From positions 186,001-250,000 of the forward strand of contig NZ_FZNX01000002.1 of assembly GCF_900188355.1 (NCBI RefSeq): DNA of 64,000 nucleotides, written 5' to 3'. Shown here one piece after another: positions 44,175 to 53,481 of this stretch (position 1 is the first letter of the stretch; each line of letters begins with the position of its first letter). The notes below the pieces were generated by a model. That model was not told where the DNA came from. It did no database searches and saw only the letters and a list, made by a program, of their open reading frames with translations. The stretch comes from Lutibacter flavus (GTDB taxonomy: Bacteria > Bacteroidota > Bacteroidia > Flavobacteriales > Flavobacteriaceae). Both the position numbers and the translations under genes were made by a program.

Positions 44175-45421
44175 TGATGCAGAAAATTGAACTAATGGCT
44201 CCGGCTGGAAATTTTGAATCTTTACAAGCAGCATTAGATAATGGAGCAGATTCCATTTATTTTGGTGTAGAACAATTAAATATGCGAGCTAGAGCATCTA
44301 TAAATTTCACTTTAGAGGATTTACAAGAAATTTCTGATAGATGTAAAGCAAAAAATGTTAGAACCTATCTTACTTTAAACACGATTATTTACGATCACGA
44401 TTTATCAATCGTAAAAACCTTGCTTCAAAAATCAAAAGATGCAGATATAACTGCGGTAATTGCAATGGATCAGGCTGTAATTGCATCAGCTAGAGCAATT
44501 GGAATGGAAGTGCATATTTCTACTCAAATAAACATTACTAATATAGAAACGGCGAGGTTTTATGCAATGTTTGCTGATACTATGGTATTGAGTAGAGAAT
44601 TGAGTTTACGCCAAGTGAAGAAAATTACCGAGCAAATAGAAAAAGAAAATATTTGTGGACCTTCCGGGAAACTTTTGGAAATCGAAATTTTTGGACATGG
44701 TGCTTTGTGTATGGCAGTTTCAGGTAAGTGTTATATGAGTTTGCATTCCTATAATTCTTCGGCAAATAGAGGTGCTTGTAAGCAAAACTGTAGGAAAAAA
44801 TATACGGTTATTGATCAGGAAACAGGTATTGAAATGGAGTTAGATAATGAATATATTATGTCTCCAAAAGATTTATGCACCATCGATTTTTTAGATCAAA
44901 TTGCGGATGCTGGTGTAAAAGTGTTAAAAATTGAGGGAAGAGGTAGAGCTCCCGAATATGTAGCTAAAGTTATTAAATGTTACCGTGATGCTATTGATAG
45001 TATTGAAGCTGGAACTTACAACAAAGAAAAAGTAATTTCTTGGATGTTAGAGCTAGAGAAAGTTTATAACAGAGGTTTTTGGAGTGGCTATTATTTAGGT
45101 CAAAAACTTGGTGAATGGAGTAATGGGTCTGGAAGTCATGCAACTCAAAAAAAGGTGTATTTAGGAAAAGGAATGCATTACTATCCAAAAGCAAATATTG
45201 GAGAATTTAAAATTGAAGCATACGATATTTCAATTGGAGATACTATTTTAATTACGGGCCCAACAACAGGAGCACAAGAAATGGAAGTGAAAGAAATGTA
45301 TGTAAATGATGTTAAAGGAGAAAAGGCTACAAAAGGAGATTCTTGCACAATTCCATTAGAATTTAGAATTAGACCTTCAGATAAATTGTATAAAATTGTT
45401 AAAAACACGGTAGAAGCTTAA
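44174..45421 (+). CDS. trhP: Peptidase U32 family protein, TrhP/YegQ-like tRNA hydroxylation protein
   Basis: A 415-residue U32-family protein beginning ELMAPAGNFESLQAAL. It contains the signature HGALCMAVSGKCYMS...RGACKQNCRKKY, four cysteines likely to bind an iron-sulfur cluster. In E. coli the U32 protein TrhP makes ho5U34 in tRNA by an oxygen-independent, prephenate-linked route, while the larger RlhA hydroxylates 23S rRNA. The length and the neighbouring trhO favour the TrhP role, but RlhA-like function cannot be excluded. It is joined to trhO and to the ferredoxin gene by TAATG overlaps on both sides. Confidence 0.87.
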   Translation: MMQKIELMAPAGNFESLQAALDNGADSIYFGVEQLNMRARASINFTLEDLQEISDRCKAKNVRTYLTLNTIIYDHDLSIVKTLLQKSKDADITAVIAMDQAVIASARAIGMEVHISTQINITNIETARFYAMFADTMVLSRELSLRQVKKITEQIEKENICGPSGKLLEIEIFGHGALCMAVSGKCYMSLHSYNSSANRGACKQNCRKKYTVIDQETGIEMELDNEYIMSPKDLCTIDFLDQIADAGVKVLKIEGRGRAPEYVAKVIKCYRDAIDSIEAGTYNKEKVISWMLELEKVYNRGFWSGYYLGQKLGEWSNGSGSHATQKKVYLGKGMHYYPKANIGEFKIEAYDISIGDTILITGPTTGAQEMEVKEMYVNDVKGEKATKGDSCTIPLEFRIRPSDKLYKIVKNTVEA

Positions 45422-45651
45422 TGGTTATTATTACATTGCAAAGAGCTAAGTGCATTGGTTGTAATTATTGTGTTGAATTGGCTCCGGCTCAGTTTCAAAT
45501 GTCTAAAAAAGACGGAAAATCTGTCTTGCTTCATTCAAAAGAAAAAAAAGGTTTTTTCACTTTAAAATCATCCGATTATACAATTTTTGATGATAGTATA
45601 AAAGCAAAAGAAGCTTGTCCAGTAAAAATTATTGGCATAAAACAGACTTAA
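45421..45651 (+). CDS. Single-cluster 4Fe-4S ferredoxin
   Basis: A 76-residue ferredoxin with C11-x2-C14-x2-C17 and C66-P67, the pattern of monocluster [4Fe-4S] ferredoxins. The start codon shares one base with the U32 stop (TAATG). Position suggests it passes electrons to, or keeps reduced, the iron-sulfur U32 protein, but no experiment known to me shows this. No other redox enzyme is adjacent. Confidence 0.92.
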   Translation: MVIITLQRAKCIGCNYCVELAPAQFQMSKKDGKSVLLHSKEKKGFFTLKSSDYTIFDDSIKAKEACPVKIIGIKQT

Positions 45652-45766
45652 AAGTACCATTTTAACGTTTTATGTTTAGTAATTTTAATTATATCTTTAC
45701 AAATTAGTGAAGATTGTAAAATTGATTTTTTCAATTTTTCTTAACTTAATATAAAAATAGAAATAT

Positions 45767-47149
45767 ATGAGCTGTAATAGTTGCTCTTCAGATATAAATA
45801 GTGTCCCGAAAGGATGTAAAAGTAATGGAAGTTGTGGCACAGGCGACTGTGATAAACTTTCGGTGTTCGATTGGTTATCCAACATGGCACTACCAACAGG
45901 TCAAGATCCTGTAAATATAGTTGAAGTTCGTTTCAAAAACGGAAGAAAACACTTTTTTAGAAATCAAGATAATTTACAAATTTCAATTGGTGATATAATT
46001 GCTGTAGAAGGAAATCCAGGACACGATATTGGAACCGTTTCTTTGGTTGGAGAACTTATTAAAGTTCAAATGAAAAAGAAAGGTGTGGCAATGGATAGTG
46101 AAGAAATTAAAAAAATATACCGAAAAGCTACCCAAAGGGATATTGATATATGGCAAGCTGCACGAGATAAAGAATATGAAACTCAGTATAAAGGAAGAGA
46201 AATTTTAGGAAGACTAGGTTTAAAAATGAAACTTTCTGATGTTGAATATCAGGGAGATGGGAATAAAGCTACATTTTATTATACTGCAGATGATCGTGTA
46301 GATTTTAGACAGTTAATTAGAGATTTAGCAAGTGCTTTTAGTATTCGAATTGAAATGAAACAAGTTGGTTTACGTCAAGAAGCAGCGCGTCTTGGAGGTG
46401 TTGGATCTTGTGGAAGAGAATTGTGTTGTTCTACTTGGTTAACAGATTTACGAAAAGTAAATACAACTGCAGCTCGTTACCAACAATTGTCTTTAAATCC
46501 CCAAAAACTTGCAGGTCAGTGTGGAAAATTAAAGTGCTGTTTAAACTATGAATTAGATACTTATTTAGATGCATTAAAAGCTTTTCCAAAGCAGGAGGTT
46601 ATTTTAAGAACTGAGAAAGGAAATGCTTCATTTGTTAAAATGGACATTTTTAAAGGGTTGTTTTGGTATACATACATTGAAAATAGGAGTAAATGGTTTA
46701 AGCTTACTTTAGAGCAGGTTCAAGAAATTATTGATTTAAATAAAAATGGAGAAAAGGCAATTTCTTTAGAAGAATATGAAGCGGATTTAGTTGAAGAAAC
46801 TGTAGCGGATTTTGAAAATGTTGTTGGGCAAGATAGTTTAACTCGTTTTGATGCTCCAAAAAGAAATAAAAGAAATAAAAATAAAAGAAGAAAAAAACAA
46901 GCTGTTGGGCAAAACAAGCCGAATCCAAATCAAAATAAACAGAAAACAAGGCAGCCTAACCAAAATCCGAATCAAAAGAAACAAGGACCAGGTTTTAAAA
47001 AACCGAATCCAAATCAAAAGAATAAACCAATAAATCCGCAGCAAAAAACTGAAGGGACAGGAACAGTAAATCAGCCAAATAAAAAACCTAATAGAAATAA
47101 AAAAAGAAGACCACCAAGAAAAAGTGCAGACAATAAAACAAATGAATAA
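45767..47149 (+). CDS. PSP1-domain protein (RicT/YaaT-like) with Cys-rich head and basic tail
   Basis: A 460-residue protein. The head has cysteines 3, 6, 17, 23 and 28. The PSP1 core contains the RicT signatures GSCGRELCCSTWL and GQCGKLKCCLNYELD (in B. subtilis the Ric complex carries Fe-S clusters and helps RNase Y-dependent mRNA processing). The last ~95 residues are a lysine-, asparagine- and proline-rich low-complexity tail with repeated NPNQ units, plausible for RNA binding. It heads an eight-gene run. Its 3' end overlaps gldH by 8 bases. Whether it acts in RNA decay here is unknown. Confidence 0.92.
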   Translation: MSCNSCSSDINSVPKGCKSNGSCGTGDCDKLSVFDWLSNMALPTGQDPVNIVEVRFKNGRKHFFRNQDNLQISIGDIIAVEGNPGHDIGTVSLVGELIKVQMKKKGVAMDSEEIKKIYRKATQRDIDIWQAARDKEYETQYKGREILGRLGLKMKLSDVEYQGDGNKATFYYTADDRVDFRQLIRDLASAFSIRIEMKQVGLRQEAARLGGVGSCGRELCCSTWLTDLRKVNTTAARYQQLSLNPQKLAGQCGKLKCCLNYELDTYLDALKAFPKQEVILRTEKGNASFVKMDIFKGLFWYTYIENRSKWFKLTLEQVQEIIDLNKNGEKAISLEEYEADLVEETVADFENVVGQDSLTRFDAPKRNKRNKNKRRKKQAVGQNKPNPNQNKQKTRQPNQNPNQKKQGPGFKKPNPNQKNKPINPQQKTEGTGTVNQPNKKPNRNKKRRPPRKSADNKTNE

Positions 47150-47624
47150 TTATTTGACCATACTCTTTTGTGGGATGCTTTTGATGTCCTGCAATATAAA
47201 TATGGATTATAATAAATACACTCCAATTGAAAGCCACCAATGGTTTTCTAATAATACTATTGAGTTTGTTGTAAATAACTTAGATACTATTTCTAAAAAA
47301 AATGTGTTTATAAATATTAGAAACAATAAAAACTATGAATTTAGTTCCTTGTTTTTAATTACTAAAATTGAATTCCCAAACGGTTTTCAGGTTGTTGATA
47401 CTTTAGAGTATGAAATGACTGATTCTGAAGGGAATTGGTTAGGTACAGGGTTTACAGAATTAAAAGAAAACAAACTTTTTTATAAGGAAAACGTAGTGTT
47501 TTCAGAAAAAGGTGATTATAAATTTAATATTCAACATGCTACAAGAAGCATTCATGATATTGAAGGTAAAAATCCTTTAACCGGGATTACAGATGTAGGA
47601 TTAAGTATTGAAAAAGTAAAATAA
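47142..47624 (+). CDS. gldH: Gliding motility lipoprotein GldH
   Basis: A lipoprotein of the GldH family with leader MNNYLTILFCGMLLMSCN (lipobox LMSC) and the family segments WFSNNTIEFVVNNLDT and LGTGFTELKENKLFYKENVVF. In Flavobacterium johnsoniae GldH is needed for gliding and supports the type IX secretion machinery. I chose ATG 47142, which places the lipobox correctly; the GTG at 47124 would add six residues. It overlaps the PSP1 gene by 8 bases and the PBP1A gene by one base (TAATG). Confidence 0.92.
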   Translation: MNNYLTILFCGMLLMSCNINMDYNKYTPIESHQWFSNNTIEFVVNNLDTISKKNVFINIRNNKNYEFSSLFLITKIEFPNGFQVVDTLEYEMTDSEGNWLGTGFTELKENKLFYKENVVFSEKGDYKFNIQHATRSIHDIEGKNPLTGITDVGLSIEKVK

Positions 47625-49915
47625 TGACAAAAAAACAAACTGCTAACAATAACAATAATTTTTCAAAATATATTAAATGGTTTTGGGTAACCATTTTGGG
47701 AGGTACATTTGCAATAATACTACTATTTTTATTTGCTTCCTGGGGCTTTTTTGGCACCCTACCTACTTTTGAAGAATTAGAAAATCCAGAAAATAATTTA
47801 GCTACAGAAGTTATTTCTATTGATGGTAAAACACTAGGCAAATATTTTAAAGAAAATAGAACCCCTGTAAAATATAAAGATTTACCACAAAATTTATTAA
47901 AAGCACTAGTTGCCACTGAAGACGAGCGTTTTTATGAGCATTCTGGTATTGATTTTAAAGCAACATCTCGTGCTATTTTAAAATTAGGTAAAGATGGTGG
48001 GGGAAGTACGATTACCCAACAATTAGCAAAATTGTTATTTACAGGAGAAGGTTCTAAAAATTTAGGAGAAAGAGTACTTCAAAAATTTAAAGAATACGTA
48101 ATTGCCGTTCGTTTAGAAAGACAATATACCAAGCAAGAAATTTTAACAATGTACTTAAATAAGTACGACTTTTTAAATTTAGCTGTTGGAATAAGATCTG
48201 CATCCCGTATTTATTTTGGAAAAGAACCTATTGATTTAACAGTGTCAGAATCTGCAATGTTGGTTGGAATGCTTAAAAATGCGTCATATTACAATCCACT
48301 TAGAAGAGAAGAATTGGTAAAAAATCGTAGAAATACAGTTCTAGCTCAAATGAATAGGAATGATTTTATTTCAGAAAAATTGAAAGATTCATTACAACAA
48401 AAAGGCTTAGAATTAAATGTAAATAGGGAGACACACAGTGACGGTTCAGCAACTTACTTTAGAGAATATTTACGTGACTTTATGAAAACCTGGATTAAAA
48501 ACAATCCAAAACCTGATGGAACGGAATACAATTTACATAGAGATGGATTAAAAATCTATGTTACTTTAGATTCACGTATGCAAAATTATGCGGAAGAGGC
48601 TATGGCAGAGCATATGGCAAACTTGCAACGAGTTTTTTATAAAGAACAAAAAAATAATAGAACTGCCCCATTTTATGATTTAGATAAAAATGAAATTGCT
48701 GGTACTATGGAACAGGCAATGAAGAGATCTAATCGTTGGAGAAGAATGAAAGCTCAAGGAGCTTCTGTAAAAGAAATTAAAGCTTCTTTCGATAAAAAAA
48801 CTGAAATGAGTGTTTTTTCTTGGAAAGGAGAAATTGACACTTTAATGTCGCCAAAAGATTCTATAAAATATTACAAACATATTTTAAGATCCGGATTAAT
48901 GTCTGTTGAGCCACAAACAGGCCATGTAAAAGCTTGGGTTGGAGGTATTAATTATAAACATTTTCAATATGATGCTGTAAAGCAACAAAAACGCCAGGTA
49001 GGATCTACCTTTAAACCATTTGTGTACGCAACAGCAATCAATCAGTTAAACCTATCACCTTGCACAAAGTACCCAAACACGTTGTATACAATTCCAAAGG
49101 AAAAGTATGTAATGCCAGAAGATTGGACTCCAAAAAATGCAACTGAAAATTATGGAGGAGAACTTACTTTAAAAGAAGCTTTAGCAGGATCGGTAAATGT
49201 GATTACAGCTAGATTGATTGATATGGTAAACCCCAAAAATGTTGCAAATTTAGCTCATAGTGCTGGTATAACAACTGAAATACCAGAAGTGCCTGCAATA
49301 GCACTTGGGTCTGTTGATTTGTCGTTATTTGAAATGGTTGGAGCTTATTCAACATTTGCTAACAAAGGTTTGCAAGTTGAGCCAATGATGTTATTAAGAA
49401 TTGAAGATAAAAACGGAACTGTTTTAGAGCAATTTACACCAAATTCTAAAGAAGTATTAAGCGAAGAATCTGCTTATGTTATTATTAATTTATTGGAAGG
49501 AGTAACACAATCAGGTTCCGGTATTCGTTTGCGTAGCAAATGGGGTAGTTACCCCGACAATGTAGTTACAGGATATCCTTATGAATTTACAAACCCAATT
49601 GCTGGTAAAACGGGTACAACTCAAAATCAATCTGATGGTTGGTTTATGGGAATTGTTCCAAATTTAGCAACTGGAGTTTGGGTTGGAGGTGAAGATAGAG
49701 CTACACATTTTGCAGGAATTACAAAAGGACAGGGAGCAACAATGGCCTTACCAATTTGGGCCTTGTATTATCAAAAATTATATGCTGATTCAAAATTGAA
49801 TATTAGCAAAGAAGAATTTGAAAAACCAGAAGATTTAAGTATTGAAATTGATTGTTCTAATGATGAGGATGATCAAAATATTTTAGATTCAAAAGAGGAA
49901 GATCCTGAATTTTAA
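47624..49915 (+). CDS. Penicillin-binding protein 1A (bifunctional transglycosylase/transpeptidase)
   Basis: A 763-residue class A PBP that polymerises and crosslinks peptidoglycan. There is one N-terminal transmembrane helix (residues ~20-43). The GT51 domain has ATEDERFYEHSGID (~100) and GGSTITQQLAK. The transpeptidase domain has the SxxK motif in GSTFKPF (~461), SxN in GSVNV and KTG in AGKTGTTQNQSDGWF. The tail is very acidic (DCSNDEDDQNILDSKEEDPEF). It starts in the TAATG overlap with gldH, and the acyl-CoA synthetase-like gene follows after 8 bases. Confidence 0.97.
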   Translation: MTKKQTANNNNNFSKYIKWFWVTILGGTFAIILLFLFASWGFFGTLPTFEELENPENNLATEVISIDGKTLGKYFKENRTPVKYKDLPQNLLKALVATEDERFYEHSGIDFKATSRAILKLGKDGGGSTITQQLAKLLFTGEGSKNLGERVLQKFKEYVIAVRLERQYTKQEILTMYLNKYDFLNLAVGIRSASRIYFGKEPIDLTVSESAMLVGMLKNASYYNPLRREELVKNRRNTVLAQMNRNDFISEKLKDSLQQKGLELNVNRETHSDGSATYFREYLRDFMKTWIKNNPKPDGTEYNLHRDGLKIYVTLDSRMQNYAEEAMAEHMANLQRVFYKEQKNNRTAPFYDLDKNEIAGTMEQAMKRSNRWRRMKAQGASVKEIKASFDKKTEMSVFSWKGEIDTLMSPKDSIKYYKHILRSGLMSVEPQTGHVKAWVGGINYKHFQYDAVKQQKRQVGSTFKPFVYATAINQLNLSPCTKYPNTLYTIPKEKYVMPEDWTPKNATENYGGELTLKEALAGSVNVITARLIDMVNPKNVANLAHSAGITTEIPEVPAIALGSVDLSLFEMVGAYSTFANKGLQVEPMMLLRIEDKNGTVLEQFTPNSKEVLSEESAYVIINLLEGVTQSGSGIRLRSKWGSYPDNVVTGYPYEFTNPIAGKTGTTQNQSDGWFMGIVPNLATGVWVGGEDRATHFAGITKGQGATMALPIWALYYQKLYADSKLNISKEEFEKPEDLSIEIDCSNDEDDQNILDSKEEDPEF

Positions 49916-49923
49916 CTATAAAA

Positions 49924-51744
49924 ATGAATAGTAATTCTATTTGGAAGCCATCAAAAAAAACTATTGAAGGGAGCAACATTTATAAAATGATGCAACAATA
50001 TGGTTTTGAAAATTATAATGATTTTTGGAAATGGTCAATTTTAAATAAAGAAGAATTTTGGGCAGCTACAGTTCTAAATTTAGGGATAAAACAAGCTAAA
50101 GAATTTACTTCAATTGTAGATATTTCTAATGGTGTTGAAAATGCAGAATGGTTAAAAAACGCTAAATTAAATATTGTAGATTCTTGTTTTCAGAATGATG
50201 ATAATGCAACGGTTTTAGTTTTTCAAAAAGAAGGAGAACAAATTCAAAAAGTTTCCCAAAAAGAGCTTTTAAGTTTGGTAAATAAAATTGCAAACGGACT
50301 CGTTAATCTTGGATTAAAAGTTGGAGATAAAATTGCAATTGATATGCCAATGACCTTGGAGGCTGTTGCTTTATATTTAGCTGGAATAAAGGCAGGAATG
50401 CCAATTGTTACCATTGCAGATAGTTTTACGCCAAATGAAATTGAAGTACGATTAAAAATTACGAAACCTAAGGTAATTTTCACTCAAGATGTATTGCATA
50501 GGGCAGGAAAAGAAATCCCGTTGTATTTAAAAGTTATTGAAGCAAATGCACCAAAAGCAATTGTTTTAAAAACTTCAAAAGCGCAAAGTAATTTAAGAAA
50601 AGAAGATATTTATTGGAGCATTTTTTTAAGCAATAATAATGAGTTTAAATCCGTTATTCAAAACCCAGAGGATATAATTACGATCTTATTTTCATCAGGA
50701 ACAACTGGAGAACCAAAGGCAATTCCCTGGACACATACAACTCCAATAAAAGGAGCTAGTGATGGATATTATCATCAGGACATTCATAGAAACGATGTAG
50801 TTTGCTGGCCAACAAATTTAGGTTGGATGATGGGGCCTTGGCTGGTTTTTGCGACATTAATTAATAAAGCAACTTTAGCTTTATATTATGGAGCTCCAAC
50901 AGGAAAAGGCTTTGGAAAGTTTGTTCAAGATGCAAAAGTTACGATGCTTGGAGTAATTCCAAGTTTTGTGAAATATTGGAAAAGTTCTAAATGTATGGAG
51001 ACATTTAATTGGGACTCAATAAAATGTTTTAGCTCCACGGGTGAAGTTTCTAATCCGGCAGAAATGGAATATTTGATGCAATTAGCAAATAATAAACCTG
51101 TAATTGAATACTGTGGTGGTACCGAAATTGGTGGAGGTTACGTTACAAGTACTGTAGTTCAACCAAATATAGCAAGTACGTTTTCAACACAAGCTTTGGG
51201 TGGGGAATTTGTGTTATTAGATGAAAATAATAATATTGCAAACAAAGGAGAATTGTTTTTAATTCCGCCAATTATGGGATTATCAACTACCTTATTGAAC
51301 AGAAATCATTTTGATGTTTATTACAAAAACACCCCAAATTATAAAGGCCAATTATTAAGAAGACATGGGGATCAATTGGAACAATTAGAAAATGGCTTTT
51401 ATAAGGCGCAAGGAAGAGTTGATGATGCAATTAATTTAGGAGGAATTAAGGTGAGTTCGGTACAAATAGAAGCAATTTTGAATAAATTAGAATTTGTGAA
51501 AGAAGCTGCCGCTATTGCTGTTTCACCAAAAGGTGGAGGTCCAAGTGAATTAGTGGTTTATTATGTTGAAAGGGATTCTAAATTAACTAAACAAGAACGA
51601 TTTCAAAGTGCTAAAAACAGTATTAAAATTCAATTGAATCCATTATTTAAATTAACCGATTTAATTAAAATTGATATATTGCCAAGAACAGCATCAAATA
51701 AAGTAATGCGAAGAAAGTTAAGAGATTTATACGAAAACAACTAA
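49924..51744 (+). CDS. AMP-forming acyl-CoA synthetase family protein
   Basis: A 606-residue adenylate-forming enzyme with the P-loop-like motif ILFSSGTTGEPKAIPWTH, the A5 motif YCGGTEIGGGY, the A7 region RRHGDQLEQLENGFYKAQGRVDDAINLGGIKVSS and the C-terminal catalytic Lys context RTASNKVMRRKL. The overall layout is like acetyl-/acetoacetyl-CoA synthetases and plant AAE17/18-type proteins. The acid substrate is unknown. It lies in the envelope operon, one base before xth. Confidence 0.92.
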   Translation: MNSNSIWKPSKKTIEGSNIYKMMQQYGFENYNDFWKWSILNKEEFWAATVLNLGIKQAKEFTSIVDISNGVENAEWLKNAKLNIVDSCFQNDDNATVLVFQKEGEQIQKVSQKELLSLVNKIANGLVNLGLKVGDKIAIDMPMTLEAVALYLAGIKAGMPIVTIADSFTPNEIEVRLKITKPKVIFTQDVLHRAGKEIPLYLKVIEANAPKAIVLKTSKAQSNLRKEDIYWSIFLSNNNEFKSVIQNPEDIITILFSSGTTGEPKAIPWTHTTPIKGASDGYYHQDIHRNDVVCWPTNLGWMMGPWLVFATLINKATLALYYGAPTGKGFGKFVQDAKVTMLGVIPSFVKYWKSSKCMETFNWDSIKCFSSTGEVSNPAEMEYLMQLANNKPVIEYCGGTEIGGGYVTSTVVQPNIASTFSTQALGGEFVLLDENNNIANKGELFLIPPIMGLSTTLLNRNHFDVYYKNTPNYKGQLLRRHGDQLEQLENGFYKAQGRVDDAINLGGIKVSSVQIEAILNKLEFVKEAAAIAVSPKGGGPSELVVYYVERDSKLTKQERFQSAKNSIKIQLNPLFKLTDLIKIDILPRTASNKVMRRKLRDLYENN

Positions 51745-51745
51745 A

Positions 51746-52504
51746 ATGAAAATAATATCATATAACGTAAACGGAATTAGAGCAGCATTAAAAAAGGGTT
51801 TTATTGAATGGCTTGATGCCGCAAAACCAGATGTTGTTTGTATTCAGGAAACAAAAGCTCATAAAGAACAATTAGATTTAAGCTTGTTTGAAGACGCGGG
51901 CTTTAATTATCACTATTGGTTTTCTGCGGAGAAGAAAGGATATAGTAGTGTTGCCATTTTATCGAAACATGAACCAAAACATGTTGAGTATGGAACTGGA
52001 ATTGAATCAATGGATTTTGAAGGTAGAAATTTACGTATAGATTTTGAAGATTTTTCTGTAATGAGTTTGTATTTGCCTTCTGGAACAAATGATGCGCGTC
52101 TGGATTTTAAATTTAACTATATGGCTAAATTTCAGGAATATGTAAATGATTTAAAAAAAGAAATTCCAAATATAATTATATGTGGCGATTATAATATTTG
52201 TCATGAAGAAATTGATATTCACAATCCAAAAATGAAAGGTGTTTCAGGATTTTTGCCTGAGGAAAGAGAATGGATTGGAAGTTTTATTGACAGCGGTTTT
52301 ATAGATTCCTTTCGTCATTTAAACAAAGAACCACATCATTACTCTTGGTGGAGTTACAGAGCAAATGCCAGAAATAATAATAAAGGATGGCGCATAGATT
52401 ACAATATGGTAAGTGAACCTTTGAAAGATAGAATTAAAAGAGCTTATATTTTACCAGAAGCAAAACATTCAGATCATTGCCCAATAGTAGTTGAAATTGA
52501 ATAA
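51746..52504 (+). CDS. xth: Exodeoxyribonuclease III
   Basis: A 252-residue AP endonuclease/3'-5' exonuclease of the ExoIII family, acting in base-excision repair. Visible motifs are SYNVNGIRAAL, QETKA (catalytic Glu), LPSGT, CGDYNICHEEIDIHNP, WWSYRANARNNNKGWRIDY and the final KHSDHCPIV catalytic pair. It starts two bases after the synthetase stop. Confidence 0.97.
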   Translation: MKIISYNVNGIRAALKKGFIEWLDAAKPDVVCIQETKAHKEQLDLSLFEDAGFNYHYWFSAEKKGYSSVAILSKHEPKHVEYGTGIESMDFEGRNLRIDFEDFSVMSLYLPSGTNDARLDFKFNYMAKFQEYVNDLKKEIPNIIICGDYNICHEEIDIHNPKMKGVSGFLPEEREWIGSFIDSGFIDSFRHLNKEPHHYSWWSYRANARNNNKGWRIDYNMVSEPLKDRIKRAYILPEAKHSDHCPIVVEIE

Positions 52505-52524
52505 TAAAATTTAAAAACAATAGT

Positions 52525-53475
52525 ATGTTAAAAAAAATAGCAATTTTATTCGTAATAGTATTCACATTAAATTCTTGTGTTTCTAAAAAAGTGTACCAGG
52601 AATTAGAAACAAAATTTAATAAATTACGTACTTCAAATTCAGAGTTGATTCAAGAAAAAGATGATTTATTAGCTGTAAAAAAAGGCTTAGAATCGGATTT
52701 GACAAGTTTGAATGTTCAGTTAAAAGAGCTTAAAACCAAAAAAACTATTTTAGAAAATGAATATGCTTCATTGCAAAATAAGTTTAAAAATCTACAAGAT
52801 TCTTATGGAGTTCTTTCAACTCAAAGTTCAAAAGAATTAGCTGAGCAATCTCAAAAAAATCAGGAATTATTAGCGCAACTTGAAGAAAAGGAACGAAAAT
52901 TAGTGGAAGAAAGCTTACGTTTAGAGAAGTTACAAACAGAGCTAAGTTTACGAGCTGAAGAAGTAGATGAATTACAAAGTTTAATAAACGCCAAGGAAGC
53001 ACAAATGCAACAATTAAAAAATGCAATTTCTAATGCGCTTCATAACTTTGAAGGAAACGGATTAACAGTAGTTCATAAAAATGGAAAAATTTACGTTTCT
53101 ATGGAAAATAAATTATTGTTTGATTCAGGAAGTTGGGCTGTTGGTTCAGAAGGAAAAAAAGCAGTTGAACAATTGGCTAGTGTTTTATCAGAAAATTCAG
53201 ATATTAATGTGCTTATTGAAGGACATACGGATAATGTTCCATATACAGGTTCAACCTTAATAGATAATTGGGATTTATCGGTAAAACGTGCAACTGCCAT
53301 TGTTAGAATTTTAAAAAGTAAAGGGGTAGATCCAACTCAAATTACAGCAGCAGGAAGAAGTGAATTTGTTCCAATTGACTCAAATAGCACTTCCGAAGGA
53401 AAAGCAAAAAACAGAAGAATTGAAATAATTTTAGCTCCTAATTTAGATGAAATATCTAAACTTTTAAAAGACTAA
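52525..53475 (+). CDS. OmpA-family peptidoglycan-binding lipoprotein with coiled coil
   Basis: A 316-residue lipoprotein (leader MLKKIAILFVIVFTLNSC). A long predicted coiled coil (~residues 20-165, rich in E, K, L, Q) ends in an OmpA C-terminal domain with LLFDSGSWAVG, VLIEGHTDNVPY, NWDLSVKRATAIVRIL and KNRRIEIILAP. It probably links the outer membrane to peptidoglycan. It lies 20 bases after xth and 6 bases before the transglycosylase. Confidence 0.95.
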   Translation: MLKKIAILFVIVFTLNSCVSKKVYQELETKFNKLRTSNSELIQEKDDLLAVKKGLESDLTSLNVQLKELKTKKTILENEYASLQNKFKNLQDSYGVLSTQSSKELAEQSQKNQELLAQLEEKERKLVEESLRLEKLQTELSLRAEEVDELQSLINAKEAQMQQLKNAISNALHNFEGNGLTVVHKNGKIYVSMENKLLFDSGSWAVGSEGKKAVEQLASVLSENSDINVLIEGHTDNVPYTGSTLIDNWDLSVKRATAIVRILKSKGVDPTQITAAGRSEFVPIDSNSTSEGKAKNRRIEIILAPNLDEISKLLKD

Positions 53476-53481
53476 TAATTA

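Noticed and set aside
46720..47044. Several overlapping minus-strand ORFs of 65-73 codons
   Set aside because: They are shadows of the lysine/asparagine-rich tail of the PSP1 gene; their products are runs of Phe/Leu/Ile dictated by the complementary codons.
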